Shown: positions 46,267-54,007 of the stretch, one piece after another | Position numbering within the stretch: the first letter of the stretch is position 1 | Layout of the letters: the number at the start of each line of letters is the position of its first letter | DNA from: Pseudomonas syringae CC1557 | GTDB taxonomy: Bacteria > Pseudomonadota > Gammaproteobacteria > Pseudomonadales > Pseudomonadaceae | Length of the DNA: 64,000 nt | NCBI RefSeq assembly: GCF_000452705.1 | Contig: NZ_CP007014.1 | Coordinates: 5,635,001-5,699,000 of the forward strand | Direction of reading: 5' to 3' | Position numbers and translations under genes: made by a program | The notes under the pieces: model-generated | Databases searched by the model: none | Told to the model about the DNA's origin: nothing | What the model saw: the letters and a program-made list of their open reading frames with translations, nothing else

Positions 46267-47154
46267 TTACGAAGCCTTGCTTTCTTCCTGTGCGCCCCTG
46301 AGCATCGAATCCAGATTGCGCTCGATGTTTTGGCACAACGCATTCATCTGAATCACATGCTCACTGGCACGGAACGGGCTTTGCAGGTCGGTGCCGATCT
46401 TTTCGATAGCCAACAGCATGAAGCCCACCACCGTGGAGGCCAGTGGCGTGAACCAGCCAAGTGTTTCCACCAGACCGATCGGCACGATCAGGCAGAACAG
46501 CGTGATGAACAGCCTCGGGAAGGCCACATACGGATAAGGCAAAGGCGTGTTGGCGATCCGCTCCATGCCGCCCTGGCAATTGGAGATGTCCACCATGGTC
46601 GACTCCAGACGCGCCAGACGGATGCTGTCCAGACGTCCCGCCTGGTATTCCTTGGCCAACAGCGCAGCCGAGGTGTTGAGCAGGTCGTTGGGAAAGTTGT
46701 TGGTATCGTGGCGGCGCTCAAACTCTTCGCGAGGGATCAGCCTCTGAATATCGTCGCCGCATTCATCACCCTTCAAATGCGCAGACAGACATTTCACATA
46801 GGCCACGTGACGACGCAACAAAGTCGCCTTGACCGGGTTGATACCGTCATCATCCTCGACCAGGGTCAGCACCTGACGAGCAAAACTGCGTGAACTGTTA
46901 ACCATCGCACCCCACAGCGTCCGCGCCTCCCACCAGCGGTTGTAGGCGCTGGAATTACGAAAGCTGGTCAGCACCACCAACGCAGAACCGAGCAGGGTCA
47001 AGGGTAATGATGGCAGGTTGATCTTTCGATCAAGAAACAGCATGAAATCGACGGTCACGATCACGTCCCAGATCAGCAGCCAGAAGAGCGACCAACCTAC
47101 GTAACCAATCGTCTTGCCGAGAAAACGGACTTTCGAAATGATCGTTTGCTGCAA
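46267..47154 (-). CDS. Bestrophin-like (UPF0187) anion channel family protein
   Basis: A 295-residue protein if translation starts at the TTG at 47154 (MQQTIISKVRFLGKTIGYVG), which has GGGGTAG upstream; the start is uncertain. Bestrophin-family segments are SALVVLTSFRNSSAYNRWWE, ARTLWGAMVNSSRSFARQVL and the late PFRASEHVIQMNALCQNIER. About four membrane helices are expected. Bacterial members form pentameric channels with chloride or cation selectivity; the role here is unknown. Confidence 0.84.
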   Translation of the reverse strand: MQQTIISKVRFLGKTIGYVGWSLFWLLIWDVIVTVDFMLFLDRKINLPSLPLTLLGSALVVLTSFRNSSAYNRWWEARTLWGAMVNSSRSFARQVLTLVEDDDGINPVKATLLRRHVAYVKCLSAHLKGDECGDDIQRLIPREEFERRHDTNNFPNDLLNTSAALLAKEYQAGRLDSIRLARLESTMVDISNCQGGMERIANTPLPYPYVAFPRLFITLFCLIVPIGLVETLGWFTPLASTVVGFMLLAIEKIGTDLQSPFRASEHVIQMNALCQNIERNLDSMLRGAQEESKAS

Positions 47155-47274
47155 AGGACTACCCCATCGAGAAATAAGCGAGCGCGCATTCGGACCGCTA
47201 CTGCATGGCCTTTGAATGCCAATCCAGCAGATGGTTCGCAAACGGCCCGCTTTATCTCGGGGTCTTTAACGTAT

Positions 47275-48486
47275 TCAGCAGGCAGTCAATCCGACTTGCG
47301 GGCGCTCACCGGTAAAGAATATCGGGCGAAACCTGACACCCACCACGTTACCGGCATAGGCCGCAACCAGCCACAGCCAGCCGTGCAGGCTGCCGGAAGC
47401 GATCCCGCTGAAGTACGCGCCGATGTTGCAGCCGTAGGCCAGACGCGAGCCGTAGCCCAACAGCAGACCACCGATAACCGCAGCCACCAGCGAGCGCGTG
47501 GGAATATCCAGACTCGGCGCAAAGCGCCCGGCCAATCCTGCCGCCAGCAAGGCACCGAGCATGATGCCGATATCCATCACGCTGGTAATGTCTTGCCAAA
47601 CCGGCGCTGCCAGGGCTTTGGCATTCGCGGCACTCTGCCAGAACACCCAACTGCCGACGTCGACCCCCAAACCGCTGGCCGCCTTGGCGCCCCACAAGGC
47701 AAACGCCGAGGTGATGCCCCATGGACGGCCAGCCAGCGCCAGCGTGGCATAATTCAACACCGCCAGCGCCACCGCGCCCCAGACCAGAACCCACGGCCCG
47801 CGCAGCACCCGACGCAGGCCGCGATGCTCGGTGGTCACTGGCGCTTCAAGCTGCCCATGACGGCGCTTTTCCAGCTTCACGGTAACCCACGCGATCAAGG
47901 CAAACACCGCCAGATTCACGATCAGCGCAGGCAGCACGCCGAAGGTCTTGACCACTGAAACAGGCGCAAACGCAGGCAGGGCGAACCACCAGTCGACATG
48001 GTGCGTGGCGATCAGTGAACCGAGGATGAAGAACAGCAACGTGACCAGCATCCGTGCATTACCGCCACCGGCGGTGAACAAGGTACCCGACGCACAGCCA
48101 CCGCCCAGTTGCATGCCGATGCCGAAAATAAATGCACCTACAATTACCGAAACGCCGACTGGTGCGACTAGCCCGGTAACCGGCTGACCAAACAGCGTGC
48201 CAGCGCCCAGTGCAGGGAAAAACAGCACGACCGCCACCGCCAGCATAACCATTTGCGCACGTAGACCCGCGCCGCGCCGTTCACGGATGAACACCCGCCA
48301 TGCGGAGGTGAAGCCAAACGCTGCGTGGTACAGCGTCACGCCCAGCGCAGCACCGACGATCCACAGCAGCACCTGACGAGTGCCGACGCTGAGCAGCAGA
48401 AACTGCGCGCCCATCAACAGCAGAAACAGCGCAGCCAGCGGCGCGCCGAACTTGCGTCCGGGTGTTACAGACAGAGAGTTATTCAT
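47275..48486 (-). CDS. YeeE/YedE family (sulfur compound) transporter
   Basis: A 403-residue protein from the ATG at 48486 with about ten membrane helices in two homologous halves. Each half carries a conserved cysteine-glycine motif: GGGCASGTLFTAGGGNARML in the first and YGCNIGAYFSGIASGSLHGW in the second. TsuA/YeeE relatives import thiosulfate through such cysteines. No rhodanese or TusA-like partner lies next to it. It diverges from nothing and follows the MocR gene in the same direction. Confidence 0.87.
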   Translation of the reverse strand: MNNSLSVTPGRKFGAPLAALFLLLMGAQFLLLSVGTRQVLLWIVGAALGVTLYHAAFGFTSAWRVFIRERRGAGLRAQMVMLAVAVVLFFPALGAGTLFGQPVTGLVAPVGVSVIVGAFIFGIGMQLGGGCASGTLFTAGGGNARMLVTLLFFILGSLIATHHVDWWFALPAFAPVSVVKTFGVLPALIVNLAVFALIAWVTVKLEKRRHGQLEAPVTTEHRGLRRVLRGPWVLVWGAVALAVLNYATLALAGRPWGITSAFALWGAKAASGLGVDVGSWVFWQSAANAKALAAPVWQDITSVMDIGIMLGALLAAGLAGRFAPSLDIPTRSLVAAVIGGLLLGYGSRLAYGCNIGAYFSGIASGSLHGWLWLVAAYAGNVVGVRFRPIFFTGERPQVGLTAC

Positions 48487-48538
48487 AGGTATCTCGAAGA
48501 CAGGTAGCAAAAACGACGATTATACGCGCGCCAGGCGA

Positions 48539-50101
48539 CTACTCCGACCAGGCTTCACGCAGCCTGTTCAGCGCATCTGCAATCGCAGACTCCGGTACGG
48601 CGGCAAAACCCAGCACCAGCCCGGCTCGGTTATCCACAGGCTCACTGGATTCGGGCAGCCAGTATTCACTCAGGGCGTTCATTTCGACGCCGACGCTTCT
48701 GGCCTGCTCGATCAGCACTTGCTCGCGCGCCAGACTGTCGACCTTGACCACCACATGCAGCCCTGCGACGCCCTTGGGCATCGCCGCACACCCCGCAATA
48801 TCGTCAGGCCAGCCAGCGAACAGAGCGTTGCGTCGACTCTGAGCTGCACGCCGCATACGCCTGATATGTCGCTGAAAATGCCCCTGAGCGATGAACTGCG
48901 CCATGACCGCCTGCACGCCGATTTCCGTATGGCGGATATCGACCGCCTTGCGTTGGCTGAACGGCTGCACCAGGCCTTTGGGCAGCACCAGATAGCCGAG
49001 GCGCAATGCAGGGAAAGCAATCTTGCCGAACGTACCGATGTAAATCACCCGACCGTCCTGATCGAGTGCAGCCAACGGTGCCAGCGGCGAGCCGCTGTAG
49101 CGGTACTCGCCGTCGTAATCGTCTTCGATTATCCAGCCTTGATTCTTTCTCGCCCAAGCCAGCAATTCCAGACGCCGCGCCAGGCTCATCACCACCCCGG
49201 TAGGGTACTGATGCGAAGGTGTGACGTAAGCGAGTGTGCAATCGGCCTGCTGCAGATCGACACAGCGCATCCCCTCGTCGTCTACCGCAATCCCCTGCAA
49301 TCGGCCACCTGCCATCGCGAACGCATGCCCGGCGGCTCGATAACCGGGATTTTCGATTGCAACGCCTTCTCCCGGCGTCAACAGCAACTGTGCACAAAGG
49401 CTTATTGCATGCTGTGCGCCATTGGTGATCACAATTTGCTCAGCGGTACAGTGCAGTCCCCGTGATGAGCGAAGATAGACCGCAATCAACTCGCGCAATC
49501 GCCACTCCCCCGATGCCGAACCGTAGCCCAGTTGGCCAAGGTCGGGCTTGCGCCAGAATGCCGCGTACAGCTTGCCCCACAAGGCGAAGGGGAAAAGATC
49601 AAATGCCGGAACGCCCACCCGAAAGGCCCTGGGCGCGCCACTTGGGGGTGCCTGCAAATGGTGCTGCTCGATGCGTTCCAGCGCTGGGTTGTGGATAACT
49701 TCACTGCACGGATTTAAGGGTATTTCTGCCGTAACTGTGGACAAACCTGTGCATAAGCCTGTGCGCAAAGCTGTGGGTAACTTGGTGGATAGTTTTTTGC
49801 CAGGACCGGACTGAGGCGCGGCGCTCGTTTCGCAAAGCTCTACGACATAAGTGCCATCGCCAATGCGTCCCTCGACGAAGCCTTCGGCATACAACTGCTC
49901 GTACGCACGCAGCACGCTGTTGCGGGATATCGCCAATGAACACGCCAGATCACGACTGGCCGGCAACCGAATCCCCCCGCCCAGACGTCCATCGAGAATC
50001 TGCTGCCGCAGAATCTGATAAAGCTGCTTGCTCAGCCCAAGGCGCGGGTCCAGTTCAATACCCGTAAGCGTGGACGGAAACGCAGAGAGGTCGGTGGACA
50101 T
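48539..50101 (-). CDS. MocR-type regulator (GntR helix-turn-helix fused to aminotransferase-like domain)
   Basis: A 520-residue protein. Residues 15-88 form a GntR winged helix (SKQLYQILRQQILDGRLGGG, RLPASRDLACSLAISRNSVL). The linker at 104-123 is made of five four-residue units LSTK-LPTA-LRTG-LCTG-LSTV. The rest is a fold-type-I PLP domain with the YDGEY segment and the PLP lysine in GTFGKIAFPALRLGYL. It is divergent from the PaiB-like gene at 50192, so it may regulate that unit, perhaps in response to PLP or an amine. The linker repeat is encoded by 12-bp DNA repeats that look like DnaA boxes. Confidence 0.87.
   Translation of the reverse strand: MSTDLSAFPSTLTGIELDPRLGLSKQLYQILRQQILDGRLGGGIRLPASRDLACSLAISRNSVLRAYEQLYAEGFVEGRIGDGTYVVELCETSAAPQSGPGKKLSTKLPTALRTGLCTGLSTVTAEIPLNPCSEVIHNPALERIEQHHLQAPPSGAPRAFRVGVPAFDLFPFALWGKLYAAFWRKPDLGQLGYGSASGEWRLRELIAVYLRSSRGLHCTAEQIVITNGAQHAISLCAQLLLTPGEGVAIENPGYRAAGHAFAMAGGRLQGIAVDDEGMRCVDLQQADCTLAYVTPSHQYPTGVVMSLARRLELLAWARKNQGWIIEDDYDGEYRYSGSPLAPLAALDQDGRVIYIGTFGKIAFPALRLGYLVLPKGLVQPFSQRKAVDIRHTEIGVQAVMAQFIAQGHFQRHIRRMRRAAQSRRNALFAGWPDDIAGCAAMPKGVAGLHVVVKVDSLAREQVLIEQARSVGVEMNALSEYWLPESSEPVDNRAGLVLGFAAVPESAIADALNRLREAWSE
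49690..49780 (+). repeat. Cluster of DnaA-box-like 9-mers, four at exact 12-bp spacing
   Basis: TGTGGATAA at 49690-49698 is a perfect DnaA box. TGTGGACAA (49736), TGTGCATAA (49748), TGTGCGCAA (49760) and TGTGGGTAA (49772) follow in the same orientation every 12 bp; the second of these fits the TGTGNATAA consensus exactly. The array lies in the linker-coding part of the MocR gene. Further perfect boxes are at 48630-48638 and 51904-51912. The repeats are seen directly; DnaA binding is inferred. Confidence 0.6.
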
Positions 50102-50191
50102 CAGATTGGCCCTATGAAATCTGTCAAAAATGGATCTTACAACAGACCAATGGAGTGCTTAGGATTCGTTCACTCACTCAGGAAAATTGCC

Positions 50192-50815
50192 ATGTACACG
50201 CCTTCCGCATTCAAGGACAACGACATCACACGCTTGCACGAGCAAATCGATCAAACACGCCTGGCAATTCTGGTTACCCACGGTGAAAACGGCCTGCAGG
50301 CAACCCACTTGCCCTTGCTGTTGCGCCGGGATCAGGGCGCGTCTGGCACGTTGTACGGACACTTGGCCAAGGCCAATCCGCAGGTGCAGCAGTTGAGTGC
50401 CGGTGTCGAGGCCATGGTGATTTTCCCCGGCGACGACGCTTACGTGAGCCCCGCTTACTACCCGAGCAAGGCAGAACATGGCAAGGTTGTGCCCACCTGG
50501 AATTACCTGGCCGTGCATGCTTACGGCAAGGCTGAATGCTTTGCTGACCCTGAACGATTGCACCTGCTGGTGAGCGAGTTGACTGACAAGCATGAGTCCG
50601 GGCGTGCTCAACCGTGGTCCATCAACGATGCACCTGCGGACTACATCGCCAGAATGCTGGGCGCGATTGTCGGCTTCGCCCTGCCCGTGCAGCGCTTGCA
50701 AGGCAAACGCAAGCTCAGCCAGAACCGCGATGCTCGGGACATCGCCGGTGTGCGCGATGGCCTCGCTGCCAGCGAAGATTCAAACGACCAGCGAATCGCT
50801 CGCTTGATGAGCTAA
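50192..50815 (+). CDS. FMN-binding negative transcriptional regulator family protein (PaiB-like)
   Basis: The ATG at 50192 (MYTPSAFKDNDITRLHEQID), after AGGAAA, gives 207 residues; the frame upstream lacks a better start. A split-barrel flavin-binding fold is indicated by TLYGHLAKANPQVQQL, VIFPGDDAYVSPAYYPSKAE and VPTWNYLAVHAYG, as in PaiB of Bacillus. The C-terminal KRKLSQNRDARDIAGVRDGL is also family-typical. Despite the name, a DNA-binding role is poorly supported; an enzymatic or flavin-related role is possible. It leads a unit with two acetyltransferase genes. Confidence 0.88.
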   Translation: MYTPSAFKDNDITRLHEQIDQTRLAILVTHGENGLQATHLPLLLRRDQGASGTLYGHLAKANPQVQQLSAGVEAMVIFPGDDAYVSPAYYPSKAEHGKVVPTWNYLAVHAYGKAECFADPERLHLLVSELTDKHESGRAQPWSINDAPADYIARMLGAIVGFALPVQRLQGKRKLSQNRDARDIAGVRDGLAASEDSNDQRIARLMS

Positions 50816-50827
50816 AGGGAGAGCTTC

Positions 50828-51274
50828 ATGACCCGTGCCGACATCCGCCCTGTCACTGCCGACGATTATCAAGCCTGGCTGCCGCTATGGCAGGCCTACC
50901 TTAGTTTCTACAAAACCGAGCTGCCCGTGGGTGTAAGCGAGGTCACCTGGCAACGCTTTCTCGACCCGAGCGAGCCGACCCACTCGGCACTGGCCTGGCT
51001 GGATGGCAAGGCGGTCGGCATGGTGAACTTCATCTATCATCGCTCCAACTGGAGCATCAATAATGCTTGTTACCTGCAAGACCTGATTGTCGCCCCCGAA
51101 CAGCGCGGAACCGGCATTGGCAGGCAGTTGATCGAGTTTGTCTACGCCACCGCCAAGGCTGATGGCTGCGACAAGGCGCACTGGCTGACGCATGAAACCA
51201 ATGCTACGGCGATCCAGTTGTACGAGCGAATTGCCGAGCGACCTGGCCTTATCCAATTTCGTAAAGCGCTCTGA
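50828..51274 (+). CDS. GNAT family N-acetyltransferase
   Basis: A 148-residue single GNAT domain. Acetyl-CoA binding is shown by LQDLIVAPEQRGTGIGRQLI (the Q/RxxGxG/A loop near residues 89-100). The gene starts 12 bases after the PaiB-like gene. PaiA-type relatives acetylate polyamines, which fits the PaiB-like neighbour, but the substrate cannot be assigned. Confidence 0.88.
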   Translation: MTRADIRPVTADDYQAWLPLWQAYLSFYKTELPVGVSEVTWQRFLDPSEPTHSALAWLDGKAVGMVNFIYHRSNWSINNACYLQDLIVAPEQRGTGIGRQLIEFVYATAKADGCDKAHWLTHETNATAIQLYERIAERPGLIQFRKAL

Positions 51275-51289
51275 AACAGGAAATGATTC

Positions 51290-51961
51290 ATGTCCGACAC
51301 ATTGCTGGACTGGCAAGCCGCCGCATTGCCCACCACCCGAACACTCACAGGACGCTTCATTCGCCTGGAAAAGCTTGATGCTGCGCGGCACGCCGAAGAT
51401 TTGTGGGCCGTGCTTCAGGGGCCGAACGCAGATCCGAAGCTCTGGGATTATCTGCCTTATGGCCCTTTTATCGAGCGTAGCGCGTTTGATGCCTGGCTGA
51501 CCGGACATCAGGTGGCCTCCGATCCGTGGTTTTACGTGATCGTCGATCAGCAGAGCGATAAAGCCGAGGGGGTCATCAGCCTGATGTCGATCGTTGCAGC
51601 CCATGGCCGGATCGAGATTGGCCACGTGACCTTCAGCGCGGCCATGCAACGCACGCCCAAAGGCACAGAAGCCATATACCTGCTGGCCCGGGAAGCCTTT
51701 GCGCTGGGCTATCGACGCCTCGAGTGGAAATGCAACGCCAACAACGCCCGCTCGAAACGCGCTGCCGAGCGGTTCGGGTTCAGCTACGAAGGCACCTTCC
51801 GCCAGCACATGGTGGTCAAAGGTCAGAGCAGGGACACCGCGTGGTATTCGATGCTCGACAGTGAATGGCCTGTGCTGCAAAAGGCATTTGAACGCTGGCT
51901 GGCTGTGGATAACTTTGCGGACGGGCAGCAGATCAAAGGGCTTGAAACGTTCCGCCAGTGA
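51290..51961 (+). CDS. GNAT family N-acetyltransferase, RimJ/RimL-like
   Basis: A 223-residue acetyltransferase of the RimJ/RimL group: N-terminal GRFIRLEKLDAARHAEDLWA, central IEIGHVTFSAAMQRTPKGTE, and WKCNANNARSKRAAERFGFS near 144-163, where the acetyl-CoA-site asparagines lie. An AGGAAA site precedes the ATG and the gap to the previous gene is 15 bases. It could act on protein N-termini or small amines. Its 3' end contains a perfect DnaA-box sequence at 51904-51912. Confidence 0.87.
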   Translation: MSDTLLDWQAAALPTTRTLTGRFIRLEKLDAARHAEDLWAVLQGPNADPKLWDYLPYGPFIERSAFDAWLTGHQVASDPWFYVIVDQQSDKAEGVISLMSIVAAHGRIEIGHVTFSAAMQRTPKGTEAIYLLAREAFALGYRRLEWKCNANNARSKRAAERFGFSYEGTFRQHMVVKGQSRDTAWYSMLDSEWPVLQKAFERWLAVDNFADGQQIKGLETFRQ

Positions 51962-52025
51962 TTCGCGTCTCACCCGGCGCGACACACCGCTGGAGCATGA
52001 GGAGCAGCGATCTCAACTACCTCAA

Positions 52026-52102
52026 CTATCGTGCGACGCTCCGCGTCGGTATGCCGTTCCGGACGCTCCGCATCCTCTTTGCGGCGCAGAGCGTCGAGAA
52101 CC
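52026..52102. repeat. Diverged REP-like doublet
   Basis: A CTATCGTGCGACGCTCCGCG unit (52026 onward) is a diverged copy of the REP hairpin at 38128, with paired changes that partly keep base pairing. It is followed by GTTCCGGACGCTC and GAGCGTCGAGAAC, which form a second hairpin (52056-52102). It lies between convergent genes. Confidence 0.5.
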
Positions 52103-52131
52103 GCATTCTTGCCCGCTTGCAGAATAAAAAA

Positions 52132-52154
52132 AGGGAAGCCACGAGTGCTTCCCT
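52132..52154 (-). terminator. Rho-independent terminator after pycB
   Basis: AGGGAAGC/GCTTCCCT is a perfect 8-bp stem with a 7-base loop; on the minus strand a run of six to seven T follows. It lies 34 bases past the pycB stop. Confidence 0.88.
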
Positions 52155-52187
52155 GAGGTAAACGGTGGAATGATCCGAAGCGTCGGA

Positions 52188-53996
52188 TCAGCCTTCGATT
52201 TCGACCAGTATCTCGCCCGGATTGACGCGGTCGCCCTTGGCGACATGAATGGCCACGACCTTCCCGGCAACGGATGCCTGGACTTCGGTTTCCATTTTCA
52301 TTGCTTCGGTGATCAGTATGGCCTGACCGGCCTTGACCAAATCGCCCTCCTTGACCAGCACATCGACGATGTTGCCCGGCATGGTGGTGCTGACGTGGCC
52401 CGGTGCGCTGGCCTGCTTGCGCTTGCTGGCACCGCCACTGACAAACTCATTGAGCGGTTCGAACACCACTTCTTCCGGCATGCCGTCGATGGTCAGGTAG
52501 AAGTGGCGCTTGCCCTCGGCCTTGACGCCCACGCCGGTGATGTCTACGCGGTAGGTCTCGCCATGCACATCAATGACAAACTCGGTCGGCACACCCTCGC
52601 CGCCCGCCCTGGCCACGCTTCCGGCTTCAGGAATCGGCAGCAATACTTCCGGCGTCAGGGTCCCGGCGGCGCGCTCTTCAAGAAACTTGCGACCAATGTC
52701 CGGGAACATGGCGAACGTCAGCACGTCTTCTTCGGATCTGGCCAATGCGCCGATGTCGGCACGTAGCTTGGTCATCTCCGGCCGAAGCAGGTCAGCAGGA
52801 CGAACATCGATCAGTTCCTCGTTGCCAATCGCCTGCCGCCGCAGCTTTTCATCGACCTGCCCTGGTGCCTTGCCATAGCCGCCTTGCAGATAAAGCTTCA
52901 CCTCGTTGGTGATGGTCTTGTAACGCTCGCCCGCCAGCACGTTGAAGAACGCCTGGGTGCCCACGATTTGCGAGGTCGGCGTTACCAGAGGTGGATAACC
53001 GAGGTCTTTGCGGACGCGAGGGATTTCCTCCAGCACTTCGCTCATGCGATTGAGCGCGCCCTGTTCCTTGAGCTGGTTAGCGAGGTTGGAGATCATCCCG
53101 CCAGGAACCTGATTGACCTGCACGCGGGTATCCACCGCGGTAAATTCGCTTTCGAACTGATGATATTTCTTACGCACCGCGTAGAAATACAGACCGATTT
53201 CCTGCAACAGTTCCAGGTCCAGTCCGGTGTCGAATTCACTGCCCTTGAGCGCCGCAACCATCGACTCGGTGCCCGGATGGCTGGTGCCCCAGGCGAAGCT
53301 GGAAATCGCCGTGTCGATATGGTCAGCACCGTTTTCAATCGCCTTGAGCTGACACATCGCAGCCAGACCCGCCGTGTCATGCGAGTGTATGAACACCGGC
53401 AACGACTGCTCGGCTTTCAGCGCCTTGACCAGTTCACCCGTGGCATAAGGCGTCAGCAGGCCGGCCATGTCCTTGATCGCCACCGAGTCGCAACCCATGG
53501 CCTCCATCTGCCGCGCCTGCGCGACGAATGCTTCGATGGTGTGAACCGGGCTGGTGGTGTACGCGATGGTGCCCTGTGCATGTTTGCCCGCAGCCTTCAC
53601 CGCTTCGATGGCGACGCGCAGGTTACGCACATCGTTCATGGCATCGAAAATCCGGAACACATCGATGCCGTTGACCGCAGCCTTGGCCACAAACGCCCTG
53701 ACTACATCATCACTGTAATGCCGATAGCCCAGCAGGTTCTGACCGCGCAGCAGCATCTGCAAACGGGTATTGGGCAACGCCGCACGCAGCTGGCGCAGAC
53801 GCTCCCAAGGGTCCTCCTTGAGAAACCGCACGCACGCGTCGAACGTGGCGCCGCCCCACATTTCCAGCGACCAGTAACCCACTTTGTCGAGCTTGTCGCA
53901 GATCGGCAGCATGTCTTCAGTGCGCATGCGGGTCGCCAGCAACGATTGGTGAGCGTCACGCAGGATGGTGTCGGTTACGAAGATCTTTTTGGACAT
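52188..53996 (-). CDS. pycB: Pyruvate carboxylase subunit B (carboxyltransferase-biotin carrier; OadA-like)
   Basis: A 602-residue protein. The N-terminal carboxyltransferase barrel has ITDTILRDAHQSL-type start (VTDTILRDAHQSLLATRMRT), the metal-site SHDTAGLAAM and KDMAGLLTPYATGEL with the active-site lysine. The C-terminal biotinyl domain has EAMKMETE with biotin-accepting Lys567. An Ala/Lys-rich linker lies near 520-535. It is usually labelled oxaloacetate decarboxylase alpha. The adjacent biotin carboxylase gene and the absence of membrane beta and gamma subunit genes support a two-subunit pyruvate carboxylase that makes oxaloacetate. Confidence 0.92.
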   Translation of the reverse strand: MSKKIFVTDTILRDAHQSLLATRMRTEDMLPICDKLDKVGYWSLEMWGGATFDACVRFLKEDPWERLRQLRAALPNTRLQMLLRGQNLLGYRHYSDDVVRAFVAKAAVNGIDVFRIFDAMNDVRNLRVAIEAVKAAGKHAQGTIAYTTSPVHTIEAFVAQARQMEAMGCDSVAIKDMAGLLTPYATGELVKALKAEQSLPVFIHSHDTAGLAAMCQLKAIENGADHIDTAISSFAWGTSHPGTESMVAALKGSEFDTGLDLELLQEIGLYFYAVRKKYHQFESEFTAVDTRVQVNQVPGGMISNLANQLKEQGALNRMSEVLEEIPRVRKDLGYPPLVTPTSQIVGTQAFFNVLAGERYKTITNEVKLYLQGGYGKAPGQVDEKLRRQAIGNEELIDVRPADLLRPEMTKLRADIGALARSEEDVLTFAMFPDIGRKFLEERAAGTLTPEVLLPIPEAGSVARAGGEGVPTEFVIDVHGETYRVDITGVGVKAEGKRHFYLTIDGMPEEVVFEPLNEFVSGGASKRKQASAPGHVSTTMPGNIVDVLVKEGDLVKAGQAILITEAMKMETEVQASVAGKVVAIHVAKGDRVNPGEILVEIEG

Positions 53997-54007
53997 CTCA
54001 ATATTCC

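Noticed and set aside
48380..49465. 361-codon plus-strand frame across the YeeE/YedE gene start and the MocR gene
   Set aside because: Crosses two well-supported genes and has shadow composition.
49690..49780. Calling the 12-bp repeats a CRISPR array or origin of replication
   Set aside because: Units are 12 bp without spacers of CRISPR size, they lie in a coding frame, and there is no AT-rich unwinding element or dnaA gene beside them.
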